A stretch of DNA of 64,000 nt from Parietaria judaica (GCA_954871525.1 OX940863.1:24006001-24070000), one strand, 5' to 3'. Positions 51,659-64,000 are shown, counted from the stretch's first letter. A program made the numbers and translations. The notes: a model not told the origin generated them from the letters alone.

Positions 51659-53646
51659 TTTTTTTTTTTTGAATGAAAATGAGCCTCATTAATCCCTTCG
51701 AGTCCCCCAAACGGGTGCGACTCTGAAGGGAAGAGTACTCCACATCGAATTATCAGCGGCAACACCCAAACAAGTGTCCCGAACATGGGTCGGGACTCCC
51801 TCGGTACCAACAGAGTCACGCAAAACAAGAGGTTCAATACTAGGCGGGACAGACCCCAACCAAACTATATTCCCTCTAGACTTAATCGCGAGACGAGCAA
51901 GGCCATGCACGACTCCATTGCAGCATCTCGGGCTGAAGTAGAAAATTACAGACTCAATCTGATTGACTAATCGATGGATATCGGAGACAATAGTGCCTAA
52001 ATCAGACATAGGAATGAACTTAGTATTTAGAGTTTTAATAACTCCTAGACAGTCCGATTGGATGCGAATCTTCGACCACCCCTGGTCATACGCCCATTCT
52101 ACCCCACGACGAATAACAGAAGCTTCTGCAAGTTGGGGAGACAAACCATGCCTATGGAAATTAATTCTCGATGCAAGAACACGATTTTCATGGTTGCGAG
52201 CCACTAAACTGATGCCATAATTGTCCTCACGTCCATCAATCGCGGCGTCGACACAGATGTCAACACAGCCTTCCTCGGGGGGCTTCCAGGCTGAAGCAGT
52301 TTGATTAATATCATTCTTCGGATTTTCAGTTTTCTGCGCCTCATTAAATTATGAAAGGTAGCTAAACGCCCCTTCAACAATATCCAACTGGGACCTCGAT
52401 TTGCTTCCATTCACCACATTATTCCTGTTATTCCATATTTGCCATAGGAGAAATGAGAACAATGCAGACTCACCTGGGCTAAGAGATGTGAGAGCCGAGA
52501 CGATGAGACATAGAGGATCAACTCTTGGTTCAGACAGATCCAGAATACAACCCATCCCTGCTAGTTTCCAAATTTTTCGACTGAATTTACAGCCCCAAAA
52601 GCAATGGCCAACTGTTTCCTGCTCAAGACGGCAAAGAGGGCACCTCGTATCCATCTGAATTCCGCGGCGAGAAAGAATCGTACGAGCCGGTAAAACCTTT
52701 CTACAAACCCTCCATAAGTGGAGTTTAACTTTCGGAGGGACATCAATCCTCCAAATCTTGCTCCACCAGGTCATTATGTTGGCAGGTGAAGATGTTGAGC
52801 CAAGGTCATACGTCGAAGCAAAACCAATACGATATCCGCTTTTGACCGAATATTCACCATTCGTAGAATAATGCCATTGCCACATGATCGTGTCTCTTTG
52901 ATCGTTGTTCGCCAAAGGAATGCTGAGAATGGCCGAGGCATCCGCAGGGACAAACATTGCCCTAATAAGATATTCGTCCCACTGGCCCGAAGCCGTCTTC
53001 AGCTCACACACGCGCATGTTCCGAGGCAGGGGAGGGGGGTCAATTAGACGGAAAGTGCTCAGCCTCGGAATCCAATTATCATTCAAGATATCCACATCTT
53101 CTCCATTGCCAAACCGCCAACGGGAGTCTGCTAAGATGATGGATCGGCCCTAAATGAGACTCCTCCAAACATGGGAAGCAGACGATCCTATCCCAGTTGA
53201 CAGAGCATTCCCGTTAGGGAAATAACAAGCTGCAAAGACTTTGCCCACGAGCGAATTCGGAGATCGGATAAGGCGCCACATATTTTTCGCGAGCAAAGCT
53301 TAATTGAAACATCCCATATCTCTAAATCCCAAGCCCCCCTAGCACTTGTTTCGACACATCTCAATCCATTTCGACCAGTGGATTTTGTGATTATTGCTAC
53401 CGTCTCCCCACCAGAAACCTGCACAAATTTTATGGATGTCTCCAATGAGACTGATTGGGAGACGGAAACAACTCATGACGTAGGTTGGAATAGATTGAAG
53501 AGCAGCCTTGATGAGAATCTCCCTTCCCGCTTGCGAGACTTTGGTTCCCCTCCAGCTCTTGACTTTGTTCCACACACGCTCCCTGACATAAGCAAACAAC
53601 TCTTTCTTCCGACGCCCAGCAAAGGCTGGGAGACCGAGGTAGCGGA
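51659..53646 (-). mobile_element. 5'-truncated L1-type LINE with RNase H
   Basis: Oriented minus: poly-A tail appears as the T-run 51659-51670. The 15-bp duplication CCACACACCCAATCT / CCACATACCCAATCT (one mismatch) flanks it at 51644-51658 and 53647-53661. Only the 3' end of the element, about 2.0 kb, is present. It is inserted in the leader of the outer LTR element. Confidence 0.93.
51689..53645 (-). pseudogene. LINE ORF2 remnant: RT C-terminus, zf-RVT, RNase H
   Basis: From the 5' side: RYLGLPAFAGRRKK and FWWGDGSNNHKIHW (C-terminal reverse transcriptase region), then after stops and frame changes near 53150-53340 a zf-RVT region (WRIDVPPKVKLHLWRVC, TRCPLCRLEQETVGHCFW) at 52349-53095, and finally an RNase H domain at 51689-52204 (AEASVIRRGVEWAYDQGW). 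Ribonuclease H at the LINE 3' end is usual in plant L1s. The copy is dead. Confidence 0.92.
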
Positions 53647-53910
53647 CCACATACCCAATCTATTAAACTTTAAAGTTACCGTTCTTATTTTCAAGATAAA
53701 AATTTAAATATTATTTTTATTCAAAAGATTTATTTGTTGCTATAATTACGTGAACAAAAAATTAATAACCCACTTCTTTAGCTATGGCCGAAATATTTTG
53801 GTAACTGTTAATGACTTATGATCATGTGCTCATATCAAGTGACTAATGTAATTTGTTGTCACGTGTATTTGCAGCACATTATGAACCCAAAGAGTTAAAA
53901 ATAATTTATT

Positions 53911-54277
53911 GGGTGCGTTTCGTTCATTTTAAAAAGCTATGTTGTTGTTTTTAAAATAAACAAAATTATTTTCTAGGTGTTTGGTAAAATTATTTTTACA
54001 AAAATTACAAAAGCAATTTTAGATTTTTGTACATGAGTCGTAAAAGTTAAGATTCGTAGCTTTTTATTTTTTCTAAAAAAAAAAATCTTAGTTTATTTTA
54101 GTCTTTCTACCCTAAATATATTTATTTTACCAAAAGCTAAATCAACTTTTGTTACCAACAACAATTGTTTTATAAATAGTTTACCAAACACCTATCAATT
54201 TTTTTTAAATAGTTTATTTCAAAAAGTAAAACTAAAAACATTTTAACAAAAATCAAAGTTGTATCAAACAGCGTCAT
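53911..54277. mobile_element. Possible MITE
   Basis: Starts GGGTGCGTTTCGTTCATTTT; the right end reverse-complemented reads ATGACGCTGTTTGATAC, a loose inverted match. The interior holds ACCAAACACC and T/A-rich text typical for MITEs. No convincing duplication seen. Confidence 0.4.
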
Positions 54278-54899
54278 TATTTATTTTCGAATGAACCTCT
54301 GGTGTTACGAATTAAAAATATTGTGGCCTTATATATATTGCTTATGTACCTTATAGTTTATGTAAACAAAATTATTTCTTTATTTACCTTCTATAATTTG
54401 GAGTTGATTTTTGTTGTTGACCTTTTGGTTGACTTAATTCGTTGACCTTGTGTTGACATTTAAAGTAGCTTAATTTGATATCTGTATTATGAATAATTTG
54501 TTAGTCATCAAAGTGGCCGAATTAGAATGTTTCATAGATATTACATTATTAATGTTCAAATCACCCTGATTAAGTGATGTTTATGACATAAATGTTTTGT
54601 TACGGGTGAATTGAAATTCATTGGTAATAAAATATTTCTCGATCGCCCAAAGGTTGATTATTCGTTTTATAATTCATGAACATTATCGTGGTAATCTATT
54701 TGATCAGTTAGGTATGTTTAGTATATCCAAAGATTACGAGTATATCTAATTTGAGTATGTTAGTTACCAATTATGTGAAATTAAATTTTGCATCAATTAT
54801 GTTTCATTGTATATTGTTGTTTCACCCAAAGACGATCTTTAATAGTGATTTTATGTTTGCTTCTTTTAATGTATTGAATAAATCCTTAATATCCATTTA

Positions 54900-55965
54900 A
54901 TATCCATTTTATCTTTAATATCCAGACCCAAAGAAGTGACTCAAATAAATCCTTTGAATAAAATAATACTTAATTCTTATAAAAAAAGAAGAAGTTACTT
55001 TGAAAGATTCAGCAAGTTAGTTATAAAAAACCTAAAATAAGCGGGTTACTTAATCCGAAATAATACCCACTTTCAACTTTATTATTTAAAAATAATAATT
55101 GACCACGAATTAATCGGCACATAATTTCTAAACCGTTATAAAATATATTATTTTAATTTATTTATTGTAAATCATAAACACGATTTGTAAACTTTATACG
55201 TGTTTACAAAATCAAAACATTGATCATGATCTGATCCATGAAAACATGAAGAAAAAAAAACATACGATATTGACTATAATGAAAAATAAAGTCAGTACTG
55301 ATCTTTGATTAAAATAAATAACAGGTACAAATCCAAAACTTTAATCGTTCAAATATGAACGAATAGAAGCAACTCACGACGTATAAAACATTCAATCATG
55401 ATATTAAAATTTTACAGATATATGCACATATGTCAAAGAAGAGCAAAGACATCATAGATATCTTCATATCAACTTATCGACATGAACTTTATGATGTATA
55501 ACAGAAAACAAATAAATCAAACACGCTATAAGAAAATAATAGGTTCAACAATAAGGCTCTGATACTACATGAGCATTAATTTAATTCATACATGATTATG
55601 CAACCGATTCTCTAATATTACATACAATATTATTAGTCAAGATCTTAGAAGAAGATGATTTTCACATAATTAATATTGGATCAAGAAAGCGTACCTTGAT
55701 CCATGACACAAACAGTAGTGGAAAAGATTAATCACCAGAATTGCATTTCTCTTGCTTAACCTCTTTAGTGTGATAATTTTTTTTTGATGGAGATAAAAAC
55801 TTACGCATGTAGAGAGATGACCAACTCTTAAGATTTTCTTTATATATACCCACCATCAGAGTATAATAGGTATTTACCTTTATTTGATTAAACTAATAAA
55901 ATATATCTATTTATTAATAAACCAATTAATTGAATATGCCCAATGAGCCACACGTGAGTCCAACA
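54900..55965 (-). mobile_element. Inverted sister copy of the outer LTR and leader
   Basis: On the minus strand: LTR 55965-55570 (TGTTGGACTC...GCTCA, 396 bases), primer site TAGTATCAGAGCC, and a leader that parallels 50520-53790 with its inserts removed (GTTTGATTTATTTGTT, AACGATTAAAGTTTTG, ATTCAAAGGATTTATTTG). Homology fades near 54.9 kb. No matching duplication joins it to 45751. Confidence 0.8.
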
Positions 55966-58330
55966 CTAAATTGTTTAATAACCATTTTTTTGCTTATTTT
56001 TTACACTAATTATATATATATATATATGGAAAATTAATATTTAAGTAATCTGAGACAAAAACCCTAAAGACATAATATTAAAAATTCACCGATGCACATT
56101 TGAATCTCTCATATCCAAATGCAATTTTTTAAAGAATCATCTTCACTTAATGTTCTTTTATTTACTTATTGGTTTATTTATCTTTTAAGATATTTATGTA
56201 CTTATTCTTAGTAAATTATTTGCAGACCTGTAAATGTGGTGTTTAAATAATTATAGATTTTTTTTAATGAATTTCAGTGTATGTTAAGTTGAATTGTAAA
56301 ACTGTGAATAAGAGGAATTATGAATTTCTGAATATTAAAAAGATTAAACGTGTAAAAAAGAGCTAAAGTATATTTTGAAGGTCTATTTTGACTGTTTTTA
56401 TTTTTATATTTTTTAGAATATTTATTCAAAAGTTCAAAATATAAGTTGTGTAATAATAGCTAAATTCCCTAGTCACCATTTCAACAAGCTTATTATTTTA
56501 TTTTCGTAAAGCACGATAAAAAAAAAATGCAAGAAAAGTGTCAAACGAGAATTGGATAGTTGATGGATAGGTTCGCATTAGGCATGCATTAATAATGTGG
56601 ATTTTTCTAGTAATACTATATTATGATTATTATAATGTAGGTTTATCCAATTCCTACGAATGAGATAAAATTATATATATTAAATAAGTTTTGAATGGGA
56701 ATTAAATGCCTTATTTAGAGTAAAAGGTTTTCGCAACATCGCGTTGCTTCAAATTTTATGATAAGATGAGCTAACTTCGTGTATAGTGGATGCATTGCTC
56801 ACATCAAATTAATTAACTATTTACGTGTAATAATAATAAACTATAATTTCAAAAAGTTATATTAGGTTTGAGGGTACTCGACAACTTTCGAAGGCACGTC
56901 ATTAGCATTAATGCTTTGTCCATTTTGTTTGCATTTGTTTCTAAAAGGGAGTTTATAAACCATCAAATTTATTTTTTCGGTCAAAGGTTAAAAAGGCGGA
57001 TTTTGATTTCACTTAACATTTGTCGAGTTTGTACATTATTTTTGGCATAAAATAACGAGTTTGATATTGACATGATAAGTTTTTATGAGTTTCGAGTTAC
57101 ACTCAAGCAATCTGTTAACATTTCATAAAATTACAAGAGTTATAAATGAAATCCTTCCGATAATGCGAAACATTTGCCTGCCCAAATCCCATGATTACCG
57201 TGGACAGTTTGAATATAAGTTATGATCTATGTTACATTAATTTTATTTTTAATAATCTTATTACAATATACCCATCTATTTGCGTTTTACTCATTAATAC
57301 TTTGTTTTTAGAAATCTTACGAAAACACCATTAATATACTCGTCACGCTTTCAGTATACTCGTAAACTAAATTTACAGTCGGTTTGTCGTGTGCGGGCAT
57401 TTGAACTTTCGTTTGAACATTGGTTATATGTTACACACTAATGTTCAATATTATATATTTTAATTTTTCAGTAAGTTTAGGATTGATATTGGAAGATGCC
57501 CAATAGAACAGGACAAGATGGGGCCTAATGAAAGTTATGGGCCGGATTTTGGCCCAAACTGGCCCATCTTCACATGTTTTCCTTTCTAAACTTCAATTCC
57601 TATATATTAATTAAAAACTATCTTATTTAATTCCATTTTATTGAATTATTAATCAAAAGTAAAACTACCTTCAGAGTTTGTTGGCCGTAAAAAAAAAATT
57701 AAAAAAAATTATGGACGTCTTCAATTTATTGAGGTTATCTTTCCATATATTTTTGGTTCAGAACTTGTTGAAATGAAAATGCTATAATAATTCCAAATAT
57801 AAGCTTATATGACGAATACTGTTGAAACAATAATGAGATTACTTCCCTCAAAAAATAATGAGATTACTCCAAGCTTACTTTTATCGTCGGGATGTCGGGC
57901 TCTGTTAGTAATCTCGCATATTTTATACAAACTATAATGTATGAACTAAAAAAAAAATATGTAAAAAAACACAATGACAATTTTTGAAATAGGTTAAGAG
58001 TTAGTTCTATTGGCCACGTCCTCTTGTTTTATCGTCTTCGATTACAAGCGAAGAAAGAACAACAAAAATGTATACAAGAACAATATTTCATAGTTGATGT
58101 AGAGCGGGCTACGAAGAACACAAGAACACGTTTATGCGAGGATAAAACTCGGTTTTTTCTCAAGCATGGAGCTCGATATTTTCATTCAACCTAAACTAAC
58201 CATTTAAAAAAAAAAAAAAACGTGAACCAGCTCTATAAAAGGCTTAGGGTTTAAACCCTATTATCTCTCTAATTAAAATAAAAGGAAATAATAAATAAAC
58301 TTAAATAAAATAATAAATTTAAAGCAACCG
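55966..58330. other. AT-rich intergenic DNA
   Basis: No gene recognised. It includes a TTATAGAGCTGG/TTTAAACCCTA segment near 58230-58260 that, on the minus strand, might belong to the LTR of the gag-like remnant that follows. Confidence 0.5.
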
Positions 58331-58342
58331 ATTTGATCGGCA

Positions 58343-58990
58343 TCATTCTCTCGGCGTTGAGAAAATTCGTCCTCGAATTTCTTGGGGCAGGTTGGTAGTG
58401 GACTCGGGTGGTTCATCATAGTTGGGCGTCGCGATCGTTATGTCGGGCGGCTTGTCGGGTTGCTCCTTCGCATTCTTGGTTATTGGCTTCACGTGGACCT
58501 TGTCACGTTGTTCTTCTTCCTCGGGCATCTCCTTGGATTTTAACCCCAAAATAATTTTGGATTCTTTCACTTCTTTCTCAATACGAGCTGGGAAAATTGC
58601 CATACACAGTTTTGGCGTACTTCGCCTCGTCGTACGCGGGCTCATCGTAAACGGCTTTGTCGTACTCATCGTACACATGTTTTTCATACTCCGTCTCGCC
58701 GTAAAACGATTTGTCATACACGGCCTTTCTGTGCTCTGCCTCATCGTACGTTGATTCGCCGTACTCCAGGATAGCCACCTGGAACGCCGCTATCCATCGC
58801 GCATCTTCTGGGACCGCCTCACGTCCAAAATTCTGCCTGAACAGGTTTGCTTGGTCGTCCTCGGTGTCGGACTCGTCTCAGCGTTGTTGCTCCGTTTTAT
58901 TCTGCACCAGTGCAGCCATCTGACGGGTCAGCAATTCCACTTGAGCGCGCAATCCGTCGACCTCTTCTCGTCTCGTTGTAGCCTCTACGA
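58343..58990 (-). pseudogene. Gag-like retroelement remnant
   Basis: On the minus strand, GLRAQVELLTRQMAALVQNK (coiled-coil-like), an acidic DESDTEDDQANLFRQNF, then EAVPEDARWIAAFQVAILEY and a Tyr/Asp/Glu repeat (YDEAE, YDKS, YDEYDKAVYDE), with a stop after the coiled coil and a frame change near 58575. The order resembles Ty3/gypsy gag N-termini, but the core gag domain is not seen. The copia element at 58995 inserted at its edge. Confidence 0.45.
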
Positions 58991-58994
58991 AAGT

Positions 58995-61238
58995 TGTGAA
59001 AATAGGATTGGGAAAGTGATTTTCTCATTGATTGAATTGGGTATATACAACCCTAATTACAAGAAAGTAAATTGTGGTAAAAGTACCACAAAGATGAAAC
59101 TAGAGCAACTATACATTATTCTACACTCCCCCTCAAGATGGGTAGTATATGTTATACAACCCAAGCTTGAAACTTAGATCATCAAAAGACCACCGAGGTA
59201 GAGCCTTGGTGAGGATATCCACAATCTAAAGTTTGGACTGAATGTAGCCCAAGTCGACGATGCCTCCATTGACCTTTTCTGATATAAAGTGTCTATCAAT
59301 TTCAATGTGCTTTGTTCGGTCGTGGTGAACTAGATTCTTGGCGATTCTAATTGCGGATTGACTATCACTGAACATCTTGATAGCTCTTGGAATAACCAAC
59401 CTTAGCTCCTTCAAGAGCCTCTGGATCCACATTCCCTCGCATATGCCTAATGCAAGAGCACGGTACTCGGACTCTGCGATACTACGGGAAACAACCGATT
59501 GCTTCTTGCTTCTCCAAGTATTGAGGTTTCCCCATACATATGAACAATAACCCGAGGTTGATATTTGATCCGTGGCTTTTCCAGCCCAACTAGCGTCGGT
59601 GAAGATCTTGACTTCACAGTTCTCTGATTTATTGAACAATAAGCCATGACCGGGGGTAGACTTTAGATACCTCAAGATTCGGTTCACGGCTTCCATATGG
59701 TCCTCGTTTGGGTTGTTCATGTGTTGACTTACAACACTGACAGAGTAAGCAATGTCCGTACGAGTGTGCGAGAGATAGATGAGTTTACCGACAAGTCTCT
59801 GATATCTCCCTTTAGCGACAGGAGCGCTTTCGGTGGAATGAGAGAACTTCTTGTTCGGATCCATCGGAGTGTCAACCGGCTTGCAACCAAGTAGACCGGT
59901 TTCTTGAAGTAAGTCAAGTACATACTTCCTTTGGGAGATAGCAATGCCTTCGTCTGATCTTGCTACTTCCATTCCCAAGAAGTATCTCAAAGTTCTGAGA
60001 TCTTTAATCTCGAATTCGGTTGCGAGTACTTGCTTTAGTTTTGTGATTTCCTCCGAGTCATCACCGGTCATGATGATGTCGTCAACGTACACAATGAGAA
60101 TTGCAATCTTTCCATTGTTGTTCCGTTTAACGAAGAGAGTATGATCGGCTTGACATTGGAGGTATCCATTAGAAGTGACGGCCTTGTTGAATTTCTCAAA
60201 CCAAGCACGAGGAGACTGTTTTAAGCCGTACAACGACTTTTTCAGTTTACAGACTAGGTGACGATTGGAGTCTTTTTCTAGTCATGGAGGTATATTCATG
60301 TAGACTTCTTCTTCAAGATCGCTATTGAGGAATGCGTTTTTGACATCAAGTTGAAATACTGGCCAATCCATATTTATGGCAAGAGAAAGAAGTACTCGTA
60401 CCGTGTTTAGTTTAGCCACTGGAGCAAAAGTCTTTTGAAAGTCAATTCCTTCAGTTTGGGTGAAACCTTTTGCAACAAGTCTAGCTTTGAATCTTTCGAT
60501 ACTACCATCAGACTTGTACTTGACTGTGAAGACCCATTTACACCCGACAGGACATTTTCCGCGTGGCAATTTAGTGAGACTCCATGTTCTGTTGTTATCC
60601 GAAGCTCGAATTTCTTCTTCTACTGCATGTTTCCAGGCAGGAACCTGAAGAGCTTCCTGAATAGAGCTATGGACCTTGATGCTATCAAGGTTAGTGATAA
60701 AAGCTCTATATTTCGGATGCAACTCGTTGTAGGCAACATAACGTTCAATGGGATATTCGGTTTTCCCATGAACAGGTTTCTTACGAATGCCTTTCCGGAG
60801 AGCAATAGGGGGATCTAAATCAACGACCACGGGTTGAATAATTTTCGTACCTTATGGAATAGTCGAGGTAGAGGGTGCCGGATCCGGATCTTGGCCAGGT
60901 TGATGATGCGAGGAGGTCTCTACATGTTCAGGAGACCGAGATGAGCTAGGAGAAGAGTCTGAGATATTTTCGACAACCAGAAGAGGAATAGGAGTCGAAG
61001 GGATTTCTAGAATGTCGATTGGTTGGATTGAAGGTGATGGATTTTCGGGTTGAGTGTCTTGATTGACATCCTAAATTTGAGATTCCCAAGAATTCTCCCC
61101 CTGAATGTCGGATTTGGGGAAGAAAGACTCACCTTCAAAGAAAGTGACATCCATTGAGTTATATGTAGTGCGAGTAGACGGGCAATAACATCGATACCCT
61201 TTTTTATGCAACGAATAATCCAAGAAGATGCACTTGAC
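58995..61238 (-). mobile_element. Ty1-copia retrotransposon, 3' part, very short LTR
   Basis: Minus orientation. 3' LTR is 131 bases (59125 to 58995, TGTAGAATAATG...TTTTCACA), preceded by the polypurine tract CTTGAGGGGGAG. The pol end lies upstream. The rest of the element is cut off by the long LTR starting at 61239 and would continue beyond the window. Confidence 0.9.
59226..61235 (-). pseudogene. Ty1-copia reverse transcriptase and RNase H, degraded
   Basis: Order on the minus strand: the post-integrase motif (KCIFLDYSLHKKGYRC) at about 61235, RT start ([38 protein letters not shown]) at 60282-60830, palm with YVDDIIMTGDD, RT end (GLKQSPRAWFEKF), RNase H (DASWAGKATD, SESEYRALALG-like ESEYRALALGICEG, TKHIEIDRHFI). 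In-frame stops at 60282 and 59226 and more before 60830 inactivate it; the reading frame across 59226-60830 is otherwise continuous. Confidence 0.93.
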
Positions 61239-61600
61239 TGTTGGACATATGTGTCCTTAAACAAGATATTTTATCCATTTGTAAAAGATTATGACATGTC
61301 ATTGAATAAAGATGATACTTATTATGTTAATCTTATTATAGTTTCTGGTAGAGTAAAATAGAATGTTTGTTTCCATAGTTCATAAAGGATGCAATTATGT
61401 TATTATTATCACAACAGAGTCAATGTGAGGAAGAATTAATAATCATAATAAATGAACTTAAAATGTCCGTGACCTGATTAACTGGGTGGGAGCCCATTAA
61501 TCGAATAAGGTCATTAATGTGACTAAGTGACAATCCTATTCTGGATTATGTGTGTGTCACACTCACTAGAAGTGCATTAAGTGCGAAGTGTCTTCATACT

Positions 61601-61692
61601 GGATTGGACCTGACTTAAACTCAAGAAGTTATCATATAAGACGTCAGGATTGGACCTGACTTAAACTCAAGAAGTTATCATATAAGACGTCA
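61601..61692. repeat. 46-bp tandem duplication in the long LTR
   Basis: Two identical units start at 61601 and 61647 (GGATTGGACCTGACTTAAAC...). Exact copies indicate a recent duplication. Confidence 0.95.
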
Positions 61693-62879
61693 TTGATAAC
61701 TTGTAGTTGAGTCACAAATAGATGATCAAATGGATATTATTTCTAAGTCCTGAGTGGTCTTGAGTCTGAAATACTGGCTTGATGGTTCTTTGATTTAACC
61801 GTTAAAGAACACAAGATATTACCGTTGTTCCCAACACTATTATTTTGGGAACATGATAGTCAGTCGTAAGGGTAGCTTGATCATAGACATGGGCATCACA
61901 CAGCTCTCTTCAGAGTCATGATGATTCCCTTGGTTGTCGGTGGTGAGAAGTGAGAGGTACCCATGCGCAACTTATGAATCGAAACCATAAGTGGGTTACT
62001 CATAATATTACTGACTGAGTCAAGGAGGAAAATGCAATAAGAGGCAATACGGTAAAAACCGCCTGCTCATGTGTGAGTCATCAAGTGAAAGAATAATAAC
62101 CCGAATTTAATTGTATCAATGGACACCCTGCTGTTATAAAGGGAATAATATATACCGTATCACTAAAGAGTGCAGCCTCGGGTCTATAGTGGAATCACTT
62201 CGAGGTTTGACGAACAACTAGCAGTTCGTTGTAGCTTAAGTGATACGGGTCCATGGTCCCCAGGATAGCTCCGCAACGGATGATACGTACATGATTAAAA
62301 TACATTCTGGATAATTTTTAATCATTTGGCTTGACTTATAAAACTTAAAGTCTTTGGTAGACATCAGATAGTTTTATCGTCAACGTGGAAAAAGTACCAT
62401 ATTTTGGTACACGAAATTAACTGATAAAAGAAAGTTAGAATTTAGATTTTCTATCAGTACCATATTGTTGGAAATTAAATTCTAAGCAACTTTACTTTTC
62501 GAACCAAGTCATTTCGACTTACGGTTTGTGATTTATGGATTTTCAAAGTTTGTGCTCGGTTCGATAAACTATGAAATTAAATCACATGTCACGAATTTAT
62601 ATGATGGTGTGGCACCATGACATTTTAATGTGTGATATTGAGATCAGGAATTATTAATATAATTTAATTATTTTGATTTAATTATTAATATCTAATTAAT
62701 AATTAATTAATAATTAATAGATTTATATTAATAAATAAAAATATATATTTATATATATTTAAATGTTTAAATTCGAATTAGGGTTTCATGATAGGAAACC
62801 CTAGCTAATTCGAATAGTATGATTTGTTCTTTCCATATTTGCGGCATAAGTACCAAATGTTTTTGGTATTTTAGCAAAT

Positions 62880-63570
62880 TTCTAAAATCAATTAATCCAT
62901 TGGATCGGTTATGATTTAATATCAACCGTTGGACTAAGATAATTGATTTCAACCCTAATAATAATTCGAAATTGGTAGCTTGGTAATCATGCTTAGGTAT
63001 TTCGAATTTCGGTTAATTAATTATATCCGTTGGATCGGTTTTAAGATTTAATCTTTACCGTCGGATTAGAAATTAATTAATAATATATATCACATATAAT
63101 TCGAAAAAATATAAGGATAAGAATCCGAATTAGGGTTTTGATAAAACCTTAGGATATTTGATTTTATCCCTCATTGATTTGATCCATTGGATTGGCTTTA
63201 GATTTATCTCAACCATTGGATCTAGATAATCATAAAATTCGAATTTATTATATATATATATAATTCGAATAACATAAGGATAAGAATTTGAATTAGGGTT
63301 TTGTTAAAACCCTAGAGTATTTGATTTTATCCCTAATTGATTTGATCCATTGGATTGGTTTACGATTTATTTTTAACCATTGGATCTAGATAATCATTAA
63401 AGAATTCGAATTTTATTATATATGAATATATATAATTCAAATTTAATAAATATGAAGATAAGATTAAATATTTTGATCTTATCATGTATTTAATATTTAA
63501 TTAAATCCCTAATTAATTATATCCATTGGATTTAGATGAGATTAAATCTGGACCATTAGATTATAATAAT
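62880..63570. repeat. Five degenerate modules in the long LTR
   Basis: TCCATTGGAT (or TCCGTTGGAT) occurs near 62895, 63026, 63182, 63347 and 63520, each followed 25-35 bases later by ACCATTGGAT-like text and then AATTCGAA/TATATAT tracts. Spacing grows from about 130 to 173 bases. Confidence 0.8.
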
Positions 63571-63635
63571 TAATTATATTTAATTATATAAATTCGAAAA
63601 TTAGGGAGAGAATATCTCCAATTCGGTTACAGTCT

Positions 63636-63665
63636 GAGCCTATAAATAGGAGGCTCATTCTACAC
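63636..63665 (+). promoter_or_regulatory. Core promoter of the long LTR
   Basis: TATAAATA at 63641-63648 lies within the inverted repeat GAGCCT...AGGCTC (63636-63656). Transcription would start near 63670, just before a CT-rich leader. Confidence 0.7.
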
Positions 63666-64000
63666 ATTTTTCACATCTTCCCCAGAGCAAAAACTCGAGC
63701 TCTCCCTCTCTCTCTAGTGTCTGCGAGTTTTCTGCTTCTGATCTCTTTTCTGGTTCGGCTTAGTGAGACGTTGTTCTCCGGAAGCTTCAAAAGAACCTCA
63801 GTTAAAGTTTTTGCGACGGAGTCCTGCCGGCGAAGCCCATGCTTCGGTACGAGGAATCCAGGAGAATATCCCGGAAGATCACGGGTGTTTCCCTCAGCAC
63901 CGGCGGAGCCCTGCCGAACTTCAGAGTCCGCAGCCAGAAACGTCAACCGAGGTACGACCTTATGCATTGGGTTAATAAATGCAAACATTTACCGCTTTCT

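Larger units (their letters stand above)
61239..64000 (+). mobile_element. Long LTR (at least 2.76 kb), continues beyond the window
   Basis: Starts TGTTGGACATATG inside the copia pol gene, so it is an insertion. It contains a 46-bp tandem duplication, a series of TTGGAT-type modules and, at 63641, a TATA box; the R/U5 part and the element body lie right of the window. No coding region was recognised. Without the other LTR its superfamily is open. Confidence 0.75.

Noticed and set aside
51689..53095. Host gene for an RNase H-like protein
   Set aside because: zf-RVT and RT remains upstream, T-run and 15-bp duplication make it the 3' end of a LINE.

Overview
The window is nuclear DNA of a flowering plant. 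It is AT-rich between genes, the genes have GT-AG introns, and more than half of it is transposable elements. Four host genes can be reconstructed exon by exon, all with matching splice phases: a folate-pathway FolD (2343-4984, +, 375 aa, probably mitochondrial FOLD1), a 15-exon GOLD-domain protein (5718-10378, -, 439 aa), ethanolamine-phosphate cytidylyltransferase PECT1 (33531-37888, +, 425 aa) and a LURP-one-related protein (39730-40792, -, 241 aa). FolD and PECT1 are, from memory, adjacent in Arabidopsis (At2g38660/At2g38670), so this looks like a conserved gene block inflated by insertions. The exact clade cannot be fixed from the sequence.

Layout: 1-10.4 kb holds the first two genes, convergent. 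From 10.6 to 33.2 kb lies an insertion zone. It contains a non-autonomous hAT (11175-12398), a long-TIR foldback MITE (14383-14843), a near-complete hAT (15489-18292), a second, decayed hAT in opposite orientation inserted in a SINE (19640-22247), a young 8.3-kb Tat-lineage Ty3/gypsy element (23058-31365), a SINE (32061-32277) and a related solo LTR (32465-33235) just upstream of PECT1. Most boundaries are fixed by target-site duplications (TSDs) read directly from the sequence. PECT1 and the LURP gene occupy 33.5-40.8 kb, and 40.8-45.7 kb is AT-rich with no recognisable feature.

The right third is a nest of retroelements. An LTR of a tRNA-Met-primed element (45751-50513) is interrupted by a 4.3-kb element without gag-pol (45853-50197). 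That inner element carries a W-box cluster, a six-unit array of perfect palindromes and a 54-bp tandem array. The leader of the host element is further split by a 519-bp solo LTR and a 5'-truncated LINE, and a sister copy of the same LTR and leader lies inverted at about 54.9-55.97 kb. From 58.3 kb to the end there is a gag-like remnant, a Ty1-copia with 131-bp LTR, and a very long LTR (at least 2.76 kb) that interrupts it and runs off the window.

Functionally the host genes are housekeeping: one-carbon metabolism, phosphatidylethanolamine synthesis, a GOLD protein of unknown role and a LURP-domain protein. Nothing suggests they form a pathway. The most unusual material is regulatory or structural: the W-box/palindrome LTR, tandem upstream ORFs at PECT1, a co-oriented solo-LTR promoter beside PECT1, and the young Tat copy whose genes are already broken.
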